A program made the translations under genes and the position numbers. A DNA stretch of 8,243 nt from Deltaproteobacteria bacterium (GTDB taxonomy: Bacteria; Myxococcota; XYA12-FULL-58-9; JAUUZB01), in assembly GCA_030590185.1 (NCBI GenBank), contig JAUUZB010000114.1:1-8243 (forward strand), in the 5' to 3' direction. How positions within the stretch are numbered: position 1 is the stretch's first letter; the number at the start of each line of letters is the position of its first letter. Under the pieces are notes generated by a model. That model saw only the letters and a program-made list of their open reading frames with translations. It ran no database searches and had not been told where the DNA came from. This document shows, in pieces, positions 1 to 6,393 of the stretch.

Positions 1-2
1 AC

Positions 3-866
3 GACAACGACGAGGAGGATCCGGGCACGGCCCCGGAGTGCGCCGACGGCGTGGACAACGACAGCGACGGCGGCATCGACTTTCCGAACGATCCGGGCTG
101 CTACGCCGCGGCTGACGCGACCGAGGAGCAGAGCTTCGCGAATCCGATCCCGGCCTGTTCAGACGGGGTCGACAACGACGGCGACGCGTTGATCGACTTC
201 CCGGACGATCCAGGCTGTTTCGCCGACGACGATGTCGACGAGGATGGTCCCGCCGTCTGTTTTTTCTGTGAGCAATTCAGCGCCAATCAGCCGGGCCGTT
301 GCGACATCGCCTCTGGCTTCTGCAAGCCGCGTTCCGGGATCCCCGACGGCGTAGCTTGCCTGTCCGATATCAATTGTCGCGGATCGATCTGCGACGTCGA
401 CGAGGGCCGCTGTCTGCCCTGCTTACAGGATCGGGACTGCGGCGATGGGGTCTGCGATCCCGCCATCGGTTGGTGCATGCGCCCCGATGTGGAGCCGGTG
501 GAATGCAGCGCCGACGCCGATTGCAGCGGCTCCTGTGAGGAGGAGATCGGCTACTGTCACGTTGATCCCTACTACGGCTGCCGCGACGGCGACGATTGCC
601 TGCCGGGGAATATCTGTTCCGAGGCCCGCGGCTTCTGCCTAACCGAGGTCTTTGCTACCAAACAGTGTGACCGAGACACTCCTTGTGACGAAGGCGTGTG
701 CGATCCGATACTCGGGTGGTGTCTTCCCACCGAGGAGAGCGACCAATGCATTCACGACGACGAGTGTCCTTTTGGGAACTGTGTCAGCGACGGTTACTGC
801 GATCAGCAGACCTTCGTCTTTCCCGTCGACTTCTCGGCCGACACGGATTGCCTGCGGGGGCGCTGA
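3..866 (+). CDS. N-terminal fragment of a large secreted Cys-rich, Asp-repeat protein (5' end outside window)
   Basis: The reading frame is open from the left window edge, so the true start and any signal peptide lie upstream; the GTG at 51 falls inside a repeat and is not a credible start. Two tandem Asp/Asn-rich units (39-257) carry DGVDNDxD...IDFPxDPGC, which resembles calcium-binding thrombospondin type 3-like or EF-loop-like repeats. They are followed by CFFC...C...C (258-323) and then six cysteine modules of the form C-x4-D/E-x0-1-C-x3-5-C-x4-6-C (357-800), for example PCLQDRDCGDGVCDPAIGWC. Such arrays are common in extracellular proteins of myxobacteria and are presumably disulfide-bonded. 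The frame stops at the TGA at 864-866 inside what looks like another module (SADTDC). The frame starting 16 bases earlier, offset by one base, continues with the same module type, so this is most likely the front part of the next entry, separated by an indel. No enzyme domain is visible; the role is unknown, probably surface or matrix adhesion. Confidence 0.8.
   Translation, partial: DNDEEDPGTAPECADGVDNDSDGGIDFPNDPGCYAAADATEEQSFANPIPACSDGVDNDGDALIDFPDDPGCFADDDVDEDGPAVCFFCEQFSANQPGRCDIASGFCKPRSGIPDGVACLSDINCRGSICDVDEGRCLPCLQDRDCGDGVCDPAIGWCMRPDVEPVECSADADCSGSCEEEIGYCHVDPYYGCRDGDDCLPGNICSEARGFCLTEVFATKQCDRDTPCDEGVCDPILGWCLPTEESDQCIHDDECPFGNCVSDGYCDQQTFVFPVDFSADTDCLRGR
39..257 (+). repeat. Two tandem Asp/Asn-rich repeats, 39 and 34 codons
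   Basis: Unit 1 runs from the Cys codon at 39 to 155 and unit 2 from the Cys codon at 156 to 257. Both read C-x-DGVDND-x-D-x2-IDFP-x-DPGC followed by an acidic tail. The residues entering from the left edge (DNDEEDPGTAPE) look like the tail of a further copy, so the array continues upstream. The dense Asp/Asn spacing suggests calcium loops, by analogy with thrombospondin type 3 repeats; calcium binding is inferred, not shown. Confidence 0.85.
357..800 (+). repeat. Array of six tandem four-cysteine modules
   Basis: Consecutive modules are ACLSDINCRGSICDVDEGRC, PCLQDRDCGDGVCDPAIGWC, ECSADADCSGSCEEEIGYC, a GCRDGDDC...GFC copy, QCDRDTPCDEGVCDPILGWC and QCIHDDECPFGNCVSDGYC. Each has four cysteines with an acidic residue near the second and an aromatic or small residue before the last. 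Linkers of 6-10 residues separate most of them. Further degenerate copies appear beyond the frame break (about 1163-1305 and 3668-3727), tying the two reading frames to one ancestral gene. Confidence 0.85.
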
Positions 867-3800
867 CGGCAGTCTGTGCTTCTTTGGTGGCCTGCACTCC
901 GGCGCAGATCAACAACCTGGACGGCGATCTCGACAACAGCACGGCGGTCGACTGTGACATCGATGCGTCGCTGAGCATCGAGACCGCCTACGATGGGGTC
1001 TTTGACAGCGATCAGGAGGACAGCCTCTGTCCGACTACCGACCTCGACTTCTGGCGCTACTCGGTCACCGCGCCGAACCAGATCGTCGATATCGACGTGA
1101 GCCTGACCATGCACGCCAATATCAGGTTGCAAACAATATGGTCTGGGCCGATCGGGGTCTGCGTCAACGATCCGGAGGAATCCTGCACCGGGGCGACCGA
1201 CTGTGACGCGGCCGACGCCTGCGACATCAGTCGCAGCCTGTGCCGACCGACCGACGTGATACCCTGTGCTCTCGACATCGGTTGCGACGCCGGCACCGCC
1301 TGCGGCACGACCCGCTCGGTCTTCGCCGAGATGACCGAGAATATCGACGACGGTGACTTGCACCTCATTCAGACCATCCTGCCGGCGACGGAACCCGGTG
1401 ACTACTTCCTCGAGAGTAAATCGGTGGACCTCAATTTCGTGCCGGAGCCGGACAATCCGTACATCGTGCGGGTGGGCAGCACCACCGACCCCGATACCAA
1501 CGAGCCCAACAACCACGCGAACATGGCCACCGATCTCACCAGCGGCAGCGCCGACGAGGGTTTTCTGGCCTATGCGGGTGACGACGATTGGTATCGGATC
1601 CCCCACACGGTGACCAACGGCGCTCCGGTAATCGACGTCGAGCTGAGCTGGCCCCTGGGGGTCGATTTCACGCCGACCTTCGAGCTCTGCTATCCGGATT
1701 GCACCGCACCACCGCCGGCGGATCCGATCTCGGTTGGGGTTGTCCCGGACAGGCGCCAGGTTCGCCGGATACGGGTGCTCGGGCCGGTCACCGACCCGGC
1801 GTCGACCTATATTATGGTCCGGGTCCACAACGACGAGGCTGGCTCGGGGGTCGGCTACAGCCGGACGGCCAGCTACACCCTCACCGTGACCATCGCGGAG
1901 GACCTCGCCGAGGGAGCGGATCGCAACGATCGCCCGGAGACCGCTACGCAGGTCACCCTGGCCGCGCCCAGCGCAACGCCCACGACCATCACCCGCGCCG
2001 AGTCGGTGATTTCCACCGACGACCGGGATTGGTTCCGCATCGACGTGCCCGCCGGCCAGACCGATACCTCGCTGTTGCACGCCCGCGCCGTGGCCGCGGA
2101 CCCAATGGACGCAGGCTTTTTGCTGCAGATGCTCTTCTACCGCCAGTGCGATCCCGCCGGCACCGCTGACTATCCAGCCTGCGGGACAGGCTTGACGGTT
2201 GATTGTGGGTCGAGCGCCCTGACCCTCGACGGCGGGGTCACCATCACGCCTTGGTATACCTTTCCATCGCCGGATAGCCGGTTCACCATCGACATCGAAG
2301 ATGCCGAAGGCGCAGGTTCCTTCCAGATGGGCGGGCAATCACCGAACCATCTGGAAACCATGGTGCCGTTGTCGGAGGCGGGCGACGGGGCGTACTACCT
2401 CTCGATCAGCCACATCTCCTCGACGCCAATGATGGGGGCGCCGTGGTCCATTCCGGGCTACAGCCCCTCGGGCCTCGACTGCGGGGCGGACAGCAGCCAG
2501 AACGGCTGCTACGTGATCGAGCTCGCGCACTATCGGGAGCCCGACGCCACCGATCGCACCAACACGGACAACTACGCGATCACCCGGCCGCTTTGCGAGC
2601 GGCCGGACGGCAGGCCGTACTACGAGCGGGGGCATTTTTTCCGCCGCAATCGCACCGTCGCGGACGGGGGCGGCAGTCAGTGGACCGTGGATCCCAGGGT
2701 TGGCACGGTCGGGTTCGCGGGCGTCTTGGAAACTGCCTTCGTGGAGATCGACAGCTGCGGGCTGGTCGCGCTGAATGGTTATGACGAGTTTGGGCAGCTG
2801 GCCACCACGTCGATCACCGGCTTGACGGCGGTCAGCGGCAGCTTCGTCGATGTCTGCGGCAACGCCACCTTGACCCTGCCGATCACCCTCACCGGTGGCA
2901 CTGGCACGGTCAACTACCAGGCTGGGGCCATGGCGAGCCTCGACGTCATCGCGGCGACCGTCGAGGGGGAGACAGTCCAATCCGGCCTGCCGGTCGTGGA
3001 CCTGGGGCTCGGTGCTCCAGGGCGGGTAAGCGTTGCTCTCACCGATGGCGGCGCCCCGCCCACGAGCTTCGTCACCGATGGCGGATCCGGCACCTTGCGG
3101 ATCAGCCTGCCGGCCGCCGCCACCACGCCGGTCGTGCTCACCCTCGAGGCTTCCTCTCCCGCGGCGGGGGCCTTGCCGTCGATCGCCTGTGTGAATTGGG
3201 GCGGGGATTGCGGCGGTCTGGCTGACGCCTCGATCGTGCCGGAGATCCCAGCGGCTAGTCGCTGCACCAGCAGCCTGGACGACAACGTCGGTAGCTGCCA
3301 GATCGCGATCCTGACCGACGAGACCAGCTACGACATCCTGCTCAGCTCCAGCGCCGCTGGCCCGCTCACCCTGCGGATCAGCGATCGCGACGGCGTGGAG
3401 CTCGACACCTATTACACCGCCGCGATTGTCGAGGGCGCTCACTTTGAGTTCGTCGGCTTTGACAGCGGCACTGGCTACTTCGCCACCGGCTACCTCTCCT
3501 ACGCTGGCGATCAGGACTTCTTCAACGTTCCGGTGAGCAACCAGAGCTTCCCGGGCTACGTACAAATGACCATCCGGGTGCAGCAATCAGCGGGCAGCGC
3601 CCTCGAGGTGCGGGCGGTGGCGACCCGTGGGTCCGCCGCTGAGGACGGAGTCGGTGCCGGCGCTGGCGGCGGTGACCTGTGCGGCAACTGCGGCTCTGGG
3701 TCGGCTTGTGATGCCCGCGGGTTTTGTTCGCGGACCGCGCCACTCAACGCCTTGGTCGGGGCCGAGGGGACGACAACCGAGTGCGTCTTCGTGGTGCCCG

Positions 3801-3931
3801 ATGGCGACGTGGCGATCTGGGTCAACGACGCCTACGCCAACGATTGGGATCTGACGGTACCCTACGAAATCTCCTTGATGATGGAGGAGGGCTGCCCGGC
3901 GGTTTGCGAGACGGAGATCTGCGCCCAGTAG
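848..3931 (+). CDS. C-terminal part of the same large secreted protein: PPC-like beta-domains plus Cys modules
   Basis: This long frame is offset by one base from the preceding one and ends at the TAG at 3929-3931. An upstream GTG at 698 keeps it open, but 698-847 is the antagonist frame of a well-conserved Cys array and gives Arg-rich nonsense, so that start is rejected. Four segments look like pre-peptidase C-terminal (PPC)-type beta-sandwich repeats with the D-D/x-D-W/F-aromatic core: DLDFWRYSV (about 1031-1075), EPNNHANMATDL...GDDDWYRI (1502-1600), NDRPETATQVTL...DDRDWFRIDV (1925-2056) and AGDQDFFNV (3488-3529). Cys modules recur at about 1154-1305 and at 3668-3727 (CGNCGSGSACDARGFC). About 2600-3300 is beta-rich with no recognised domain. 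There is no C-terminal membrane anchor or sorting signal; it ends in a Cys-rich tail. If it were an independent gene, TTG 848 would give a short hydrophobic segment ending in LVAC, which mimics a lipobox but has no positive n-region and no ribosome binding site. A single protein broken by an indel is the better reading. Confidence 0.75.
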   Translation: MPAGALTAVCASLVACTPAQINNLDGDLDNSTAVDCDIDASLSIETAYDGVFDSDQEDSLCPTTDLDFWRYSVTAPNQIVDIDVSLTMHANIRLQTIWSGPIGVCVNDPEESCTGATDCDAADACDISRSLCRPTDVIPCALDIGCDAGTACGTTRSVFAEMTENIDDGDLHLIQTILPATEPGDYFLESKSVDLNFVPEPDNPYIVRVGSTTDPDTNEPNNHANMATDLTSGSADEGFLAYAGDDDWYRIPHTVTNGAPVIDVELSWPLGVDFTPTFELCYPDCTAPPPADPISVGVVPDRRQVRRIRVLGPVTDPASTYIMVRVHNDEAGSGVGYSRTASYTLTVTIAEDLAEGADRNDRPETATQVTLAAPSATPTTITRAESVISTDDRDWFRIDVPAGQTDTSLLHARAVAADPMDAGFLLQMLFYRQCDPAGTADYPACGTGLTVDCGSSALTLDGGVTITPWYTFPSPDSRFTIDIEDAEGAGSFQMGGQSPNHLETMVPLSEAGDGAYYLSISHISSTPMMGAPWSIPGYSPSGLDCGADSSQNGCYVIELAHYREPDATDRTNTDNYAITRPLCERPDGRPYYERGHFFRRNRTVADGGGSQWTVDPRVGTVGFAGVLETAFVEIDSCGLVALNGYDEFGQLATTSITGLTAVSGSFVDVCGNATLTLPITLTGGTGTVNYQAGAMASLDVIAATVEGETVQSGLPVVDLGLGAPGRVSVALTDGGAPPTSFVTDGGSGTLRISLPAAATTPVVLTLEASSPAAGALPSIACVNWGGDCGGLADASIVPEIPAASRCTSSLDDNVGSCQIAILTDETSYDILLSSSAAGPLTLRISDRDGVELDTYYTAAIVEGAHFEFVGFDSGTGYFATGYLSYAGDQDFFNVPVSNQSFPGYVQMTIRVQQSAGSALEVRAVATRGSAAEDGVGAGAGGGDLCGNCGSGSACDARGFCSRTAPLNALVGAEGTTTECVFVVPDGDVAIWVNDAYANDWDLTVPYEISLMMEEGCPAVCETEICAQ
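850..866 (+). other. Probable frameshift site (one-base deletion) joining the two frames
   Basis: Coding evidence lies in the frame of position 3 up to the TGC at 849 and in the next frame from about 863 on. Adding one base in the CC at 851-852 would give DTDCPAGALTAVC, and adding one G in the GGGGG run (856-860) would give DTDCLRGALTAVC; either removes the TGA at 864. No standard slippery heptamer is present in the correct phase. Sequencing error at a short homopolymer, or a real recent inactivation, are the likely causes. Programmed slippage is not supported by anything I can see. Confidence 0.65.
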
Positions 3932-3954
3932 CGCGTAGCGCCGCTTGTTGGGCT

Positions 3955-5091
3955 TCAACGCTCGGCATCACAGGCAAACACGGCGATCTCCCGCCAGGCG
4001 ACTCGGGCCGGCGCGGCGGTGGTCCGTACCCGCACGAAGACCGCGGCCGCGGGCTTGCTCCAGCGCAGGGTATAGATGTGCCCGGAGATCATCGTGCCGC
4101 TGAGGATGGCGATCGGCCGGTAGTGAATGCCGTTGGCTGAGATCTCCACCACGTGGGTAGCGTCGACCGCCTCCCCCTCGGGTCCCGTGGCCGGGGCGAG
4201 GAGCAGGCCGGAGATGGTGGGTCGGATCAGCGCGCCTGTCACTGCCCGCGGCGGCAGCTCCCCGGAGTCCCAGACGCTGCACAGGGTGCCATCGAACACC
4301 GCCCGTTCCGAGTCCGCGGGGGCCATCGAGCGGCTGCCGACCCTCTCGCAGCTCGGGCCGAGCAGGTCGCTCGGCACGTGGCAGCGCTCTGGATCCACTG
4401 CTCCCAGATCCTCGAAGCTCGACAGGGTGGTCTGGTCGCGCGGTTGATCCTCGGGGCGATGGCAGAGCAGGGGCACGATCTCGCGCCAGGCCACCCAGGA
4501 TGGGGAGGCGGTGGTGCGAACCCGTAAATAGCGTGTCGCGATCCGTTTCGGCAGGCGCAGGGCGTAGCCTTCGCCGCTGGTCATCACGCCGGTGAGAATG
4601 GCGAGTGAGCGATAGGTCTCACCGTCGTCGGAGATCTCGACCACATGGGTCACGTCGGCGGTGACCGGGGTCATCTCAGGATAGACCAGCAACCCGTCGA
4701 GGCCGGGGGCGTCGATTAGGTCGACGCTGACCCCCTGCGGCGGGAACTCCCCCGAGTTCCAGGTGGTGCAGGTGTCCCCGTCAAAGGCCTCGCGGCTGGT
4801 GTCCGCCACGCCCAGGGCGCGGCCGGAAAGGCGCCTGCAGTCCGACAGGGCGGCCAGGGGCGCTTGGAGCGCGCAGTCTGCGTTCTGGCCGAGCCGGTGG
4901 AATCCGGGCTGGGTTGGATCGCTCGATCCCCCGGGCGCCAGCGCGGCAGGAGTGCCCGCCGTCGATCCGGCAAGGGGTAGGGCGGCGGCGGCTCCAGGGG
5001 CTGCCTCTGGCTGGGGGACGGCAGTGGGCTGGGAGCAACCGCCGGCGCAGAGCAAGGCGACCAATGGGAGAGCGCGAGGCGGGCTCGGCAT
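3955..5091 (-). CDS. Lipoprotein with two tandem discoidin-like (galactose-binding-fold) domains, 378 aa
   Basis: The ATG at 5091 was chosen because it directly opens a lipoprotein signal peptide (MPSPPRALPLVALLCAGGC, lipid-modified Cys19). An in-frame ATG at 5166 would add 25 residues with no export logic. After an Ala/Pro-rich linker (about 20-65) come two repeats, residues 73-210 and 237-374, exactly 138 residues each. Both have the order Cys-x10-11-Cys, then AFDGDTCTTWNSGE / VFDGTLCSVWDSGE, then a THVVEIS-x-(D/N)G-x2-YR strand, then a (Y/F)xRVRTTAxPxxVAWREI strand ending in Cys. That order (FDG-x-W, VEIS-DG, RVR...W-EI) is the signature layout of F5/8 type C / discoidin domains, which often bind carbohydrate or surfaces. 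Four cysteines at matching places suggest conserved disulfides. It probably acts at the outer membrane as a binding protein; the ligand is unknown. It converges on the giant gene with 23 bp between stops. No strong ribosome binding site is visible. Confidence 0.8.
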   Translation of the reverse strand: MPSPPRALPLVALLCAGGCSQPTAVPQPEAAPGAAAALPLAGSTAGTPAALAPGGSSDPTQPGFHRLGQNADCALQAPLAALSDCRRLSGRALGVADTSREAFDGDTCTTWNSGEFPPQGVSVDLIDAPGLDGLLVYPEMTPVTADVTHVVEISDDGETYRSLAILTGVMTSGEGYALRLPKRIATRYLRVRTTASPSWVAWREIVPLLCHRPEDQPRDQTTLSSFEDLGAVDPERCHVPSDLLGPSCERVGSRSMAPADSERAVFDGTLCSVWDSGELPPRAVTGALIRPTISGLLLAPATGPEGEAVDATHVVEISANGIHYRPIAILSGTMISGHIYTLRWSKPAAAVFVRVRTTAAPARVAWREIAVFACDAER

Positions 5092-5150
5092 GGTCGTCGA
5101 TGGTAGCACGTTTGCGCTGGCGACCACCAAAGGGGTACGTATCAGATCCA
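5092..5150. promoter_or_regulatory. 59-bp divergent intergenic region between the lipoprotein and the membrane zinc-ribbon gene
   Basis: Both flanking genes start from this short stretch in opposite directions, so both promoters must lie here or inside the neighbouring coding ends. I see no convincing -35/-10 pair on either strand. AAGGGG at about 5129-5134 could be a ribosome binding site for the plus-strand gene, but it sits about 16 bases from the ATG at 5151, longer than ideal. Shared regulation of the pair is possible but only inferred from geometry. Confidence 0.35.
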
Positions 5151-5471
5151 ATGATGGGATTTGCATTCGTGGCGGCGATTGGGCTCGCCCTCGGGGTGAT
5201 CATTGCCCGACGCTGGCGGCGTACGCGACGGCGCCGAGCGGCCCTGGCTCAACCCGGCCGTAGCCCCGAGCACGCCATTTCCTTCGCGCGCTTCGATGAA
5301 ATCGATTTTGAGGTCGGCCGCGCCCGCTGCCCCTGCGGCGGCCCGGTGATCAAGATGTCTGAGGGCAGCATCCAAACCTCGGGCCACAGTGTGCGGGTGG
5401 TGCACACCGAGTGCGCGGTATGCGAAGAAGAGGTCGCCCTTTTCTTTCGGCAGGAGGAGCTCCTGCACTGA
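5151..5471 (+). CDS. Small single-pass membrane protein with a C-terminal zinc-ribbon-like motif, 106 aa
   Basis: The product opens with a hydrophobic helix at residues 3-19 (FAFVAAIGLALGVIIA) followed at once by a very basic stop-transfer run (RRWRRTRRRR), which predicts an N-terminal anchor with the soluble part in the cytoplasm. The C-terminal half holds C60-P-C62-G-G and C88-x2-C91 separated by 25 residues, matching a four-cysteine zinc ribbon, then a short beta strand (VALFF). I chose ATG 5151 (or the adjacent ATG 5154) because the membrane helix starts immediately after it. ATG 5100 is in frame but only 8 bp from the divergent start and adds a charged, structureless leader. The function is unknown; zinc binding is inferred from cysteine spacing. 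Compact zinc ribbons behind a membrane helix are often uncharacterised proteins in myxobacteria. It ends 34 bp before the convergent stop of the next gene. Confidence 0.75.
   Translation: MMGFAFVAAIGLALGVIIARRWRRTRRRRAALAQPGRSPEHAISFARFDEIDFEVGRARCPCGGPVIKMSEGSIQTSGHSVRVVHTECAVCEEEVALFFRQEELLH
5450..5466. other. Perfect 7-bp hairpin at the convergent gene junction
   Basis: GCAGGAG (5450-5456), loop GAG, CTCCTGC (5460-5466) form a perfect inverted repeat overlapping the last codons of the plus-strand membrane protein. No T run follows on either strand, so it is not a textbook intrinsic terminator. It could still slow polymerase or protect 3' ends at this convergent junction. It may also be chance, since it encodes QEELL. 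Confidence 0.3.
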
Positions 5472-5505
5472 CCGAGCCGCGGACGAAGCCGAGCCGAATG
5501 CCGCC

Positions 5506-6255
5506 TCAGGCCGGCAGCACCTTCTCGCGCACGTCACTGAAGTTGGTATCCCAGGCCTTGAGACCGCCGCAGTAGGTCTCGGCGGAGGCGAGGGGACGGC
5601 CCTGGTTGTCAAATAGCTCGACGTAGCCGTCGTCCCCGTCGGTGTTGACCTCGACGACGGTGATCCACTCCACCTGCCCACGCCATAGGGAGGCGGTCTC
5701 CCAGACCTTCACGGTTCCCCAGTCGGCGTTCTCGACGTTGCGGAAGTAGAAGTCGTAGCTCTCCAACACGCTGTCGTGCACGTTGTCGCGCACGCCCGGC
5801 AGGCTCATGTTGGTGCCGAGCGCCGTGCCAAAGCTGCGTTTCTCGAAGTCGCGTTTGATCGCCGCCACGAGCTGGCGCGCGGGCTGGTCTGGCCGGGCGA
5901 CCCGCTCGTAGGCCTTGAAGGTGAGGGTGCCGAGGCCGCGATCATCCGCGGAGATGTTGTGCATCTCCTGCTGGGAGAGGTAGCGGCCATCCTTACCCGT
6001 GGCGGGCGGATTGAATTTTTGCCACTTGGCCATGGCGGTGCGCATCGCCTCGTCCACCAGGGCATCAGCCTTGAGGCGGGTCTTGGGGGGCGAGTTGCGA
6101 CGCATGATCTCGGCAACGTCGCGCAAGAACTGGGGCAACCGGCGCTGCTCCTTGAGAGAGACGAGGTTGTTGGTGCCTGAAGCCTGCTTGATCTCCTGGC
6201 GGATGACGCCACCAAGAGCTCGCTGCGCATCAGCGACTCGGATCCAATTGTTCAT
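5506..6255 (-). CDS. Hypothetical cytoplasmic protein, 249 aa, unknown family
   Basis: The ATG at 6255 is preceded six bases upstream by GGGAGG, an excellent ribosome binding site, so this start is firm; the longer in-frame start at 6333 overlaps the likely promoter. I do not recognise the family. Residues 1-80 are helical and charged (MNNWIRVADAQRALGGVIRQ...). Residues 83-105 (TGKDGRYLSQQEM) faintly resemble an EF-hand loop with the following helix, though several calcium ligands are missing. Residues 105-175 are mixed helix. Residues 180-249 look like a beta-rich domain with WGTVKVWETASLWRG and DGYVELFDNQGRPLASAETY. There is no signal peptide, membrane helix or Cys cluster (a single Cys, 229), so it is probably cytoplasmic, unlike its neighbours. 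It follows the C45 gene on the same strand after 138 bp and has its own candidate promoter, so it is likely expressed independently. Confidence 0.8.
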   Translation of the reverse strand: MNNWIRVADAQRALGGVIRQEIKQASGTNNLVSLKEQRRLPQFLRDVAEIMRRNSPPKTRLKADALVDEAMRTAMAKWQKFNPPATGKDGRYLSQQEMHNISADDRGLGTLTFKAYERVARPDQPARQLVAAIKRDFEKRSFGTALGTNMSLPGVRDNVHDSVLESYDFYFRNVENADWGTVKVWETASLWRGQVEWITVVEVNTDGDDGYVELFDNQGRPLASAETYCGGLKAWDTNFSDVREKVLPA

Positions 6256-6261
6256 CGTATG

Positions 6262-6267
6262 CCTCCC
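6262..6267 (-). promoter_or_regulatory. Strong ribosome binding site (GGGAGG) for the 249-aa protein
   Basis: On the minus strand GGGAGG lies six bases before the ATG at 6255. It is the best Shine-Dalgarno match in the window and settles the start of this gene against the longer frame beginning at 6333. Confidence 0.85.
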
Positions 6268-6305
6268 GATCTCCGTAGTGATCCCTGCGTAGGGGATGGC
6301 GCAGG

Positions 6306-6333
6306 AAGATAGCGAAGATGGAGCAAGATGCAA
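6306..6333 (-). promoter_or_regulatory. Candidate sigma-70-type promoter for the 249-aa protein
   Basis: On the minus strand TTGCAT (6333-6328) is followed after 16 bases by TATCTT (6311-6306). Both are fair matches to TTGACA and TATAAT, and this patch is AT-richer than the surrounding DNA. Transcription would begin near 6299, giving a leader of about 44 bases that contains the GGGAGG site and a small ATCCC...GGGAT inverted repeat (6281-6297). The rest of the 138-bp gap (6256-6393) shows no clear terminator for the upstream C45 gene. Confidence 0.45.
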
Positions 6334-6393
6334 GAGGGGATGCCCCCATCGCGCGTCTCGCCCGGTGATTTTCCGATCGTGGACCGTTGACTT

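Noticed and set aside
698..847. GTG at 698 as the start of the large downstream frame
   Set aside because: This stretch is clearly coding in the other frame (Cys modules 5 and 6); in the 698 frame it gives an Arg-rich string unlike any export signal.
850..866. Programmed ribosomal frameshift
   Set aside because: No X-XXY-YYZ heptamer in the correct phase and no evident downstream stem; a simple indel explains the break.
803..2338. Long open frame of 511 codons on the minus strand opposite the giant gene
   Set aside because: It is the shadow of a GC-rich gene with strong third-position bias. The translation is rich in Arg, Gly and Val with no motif, while the plus strand shows clear repeated domains.
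2339..3586. Second long minus-strand open frame (415 codons) opposite the giant gene
   Set aside because: Same shadow effect; the composition is Arg/Ala/Gly/Asp-rich, no domain is recognisable, and it lies wholly inside a supported plus-strand gene.
3932..3959. Possible bidirectional terminator at the 23-bp convergent junction
   Set aside because: Only four-base stems (GCGC/GCGC and GTTG/CAAC) can be drawn and there is no T run on either strand.
5092..5166. Longer start (ATG 5166) for the discoidin-like lipoprotein
   Set aside because: It would overlap the start of the divergent gene and bury the lipoprotein signal 25 residues inside the protein.
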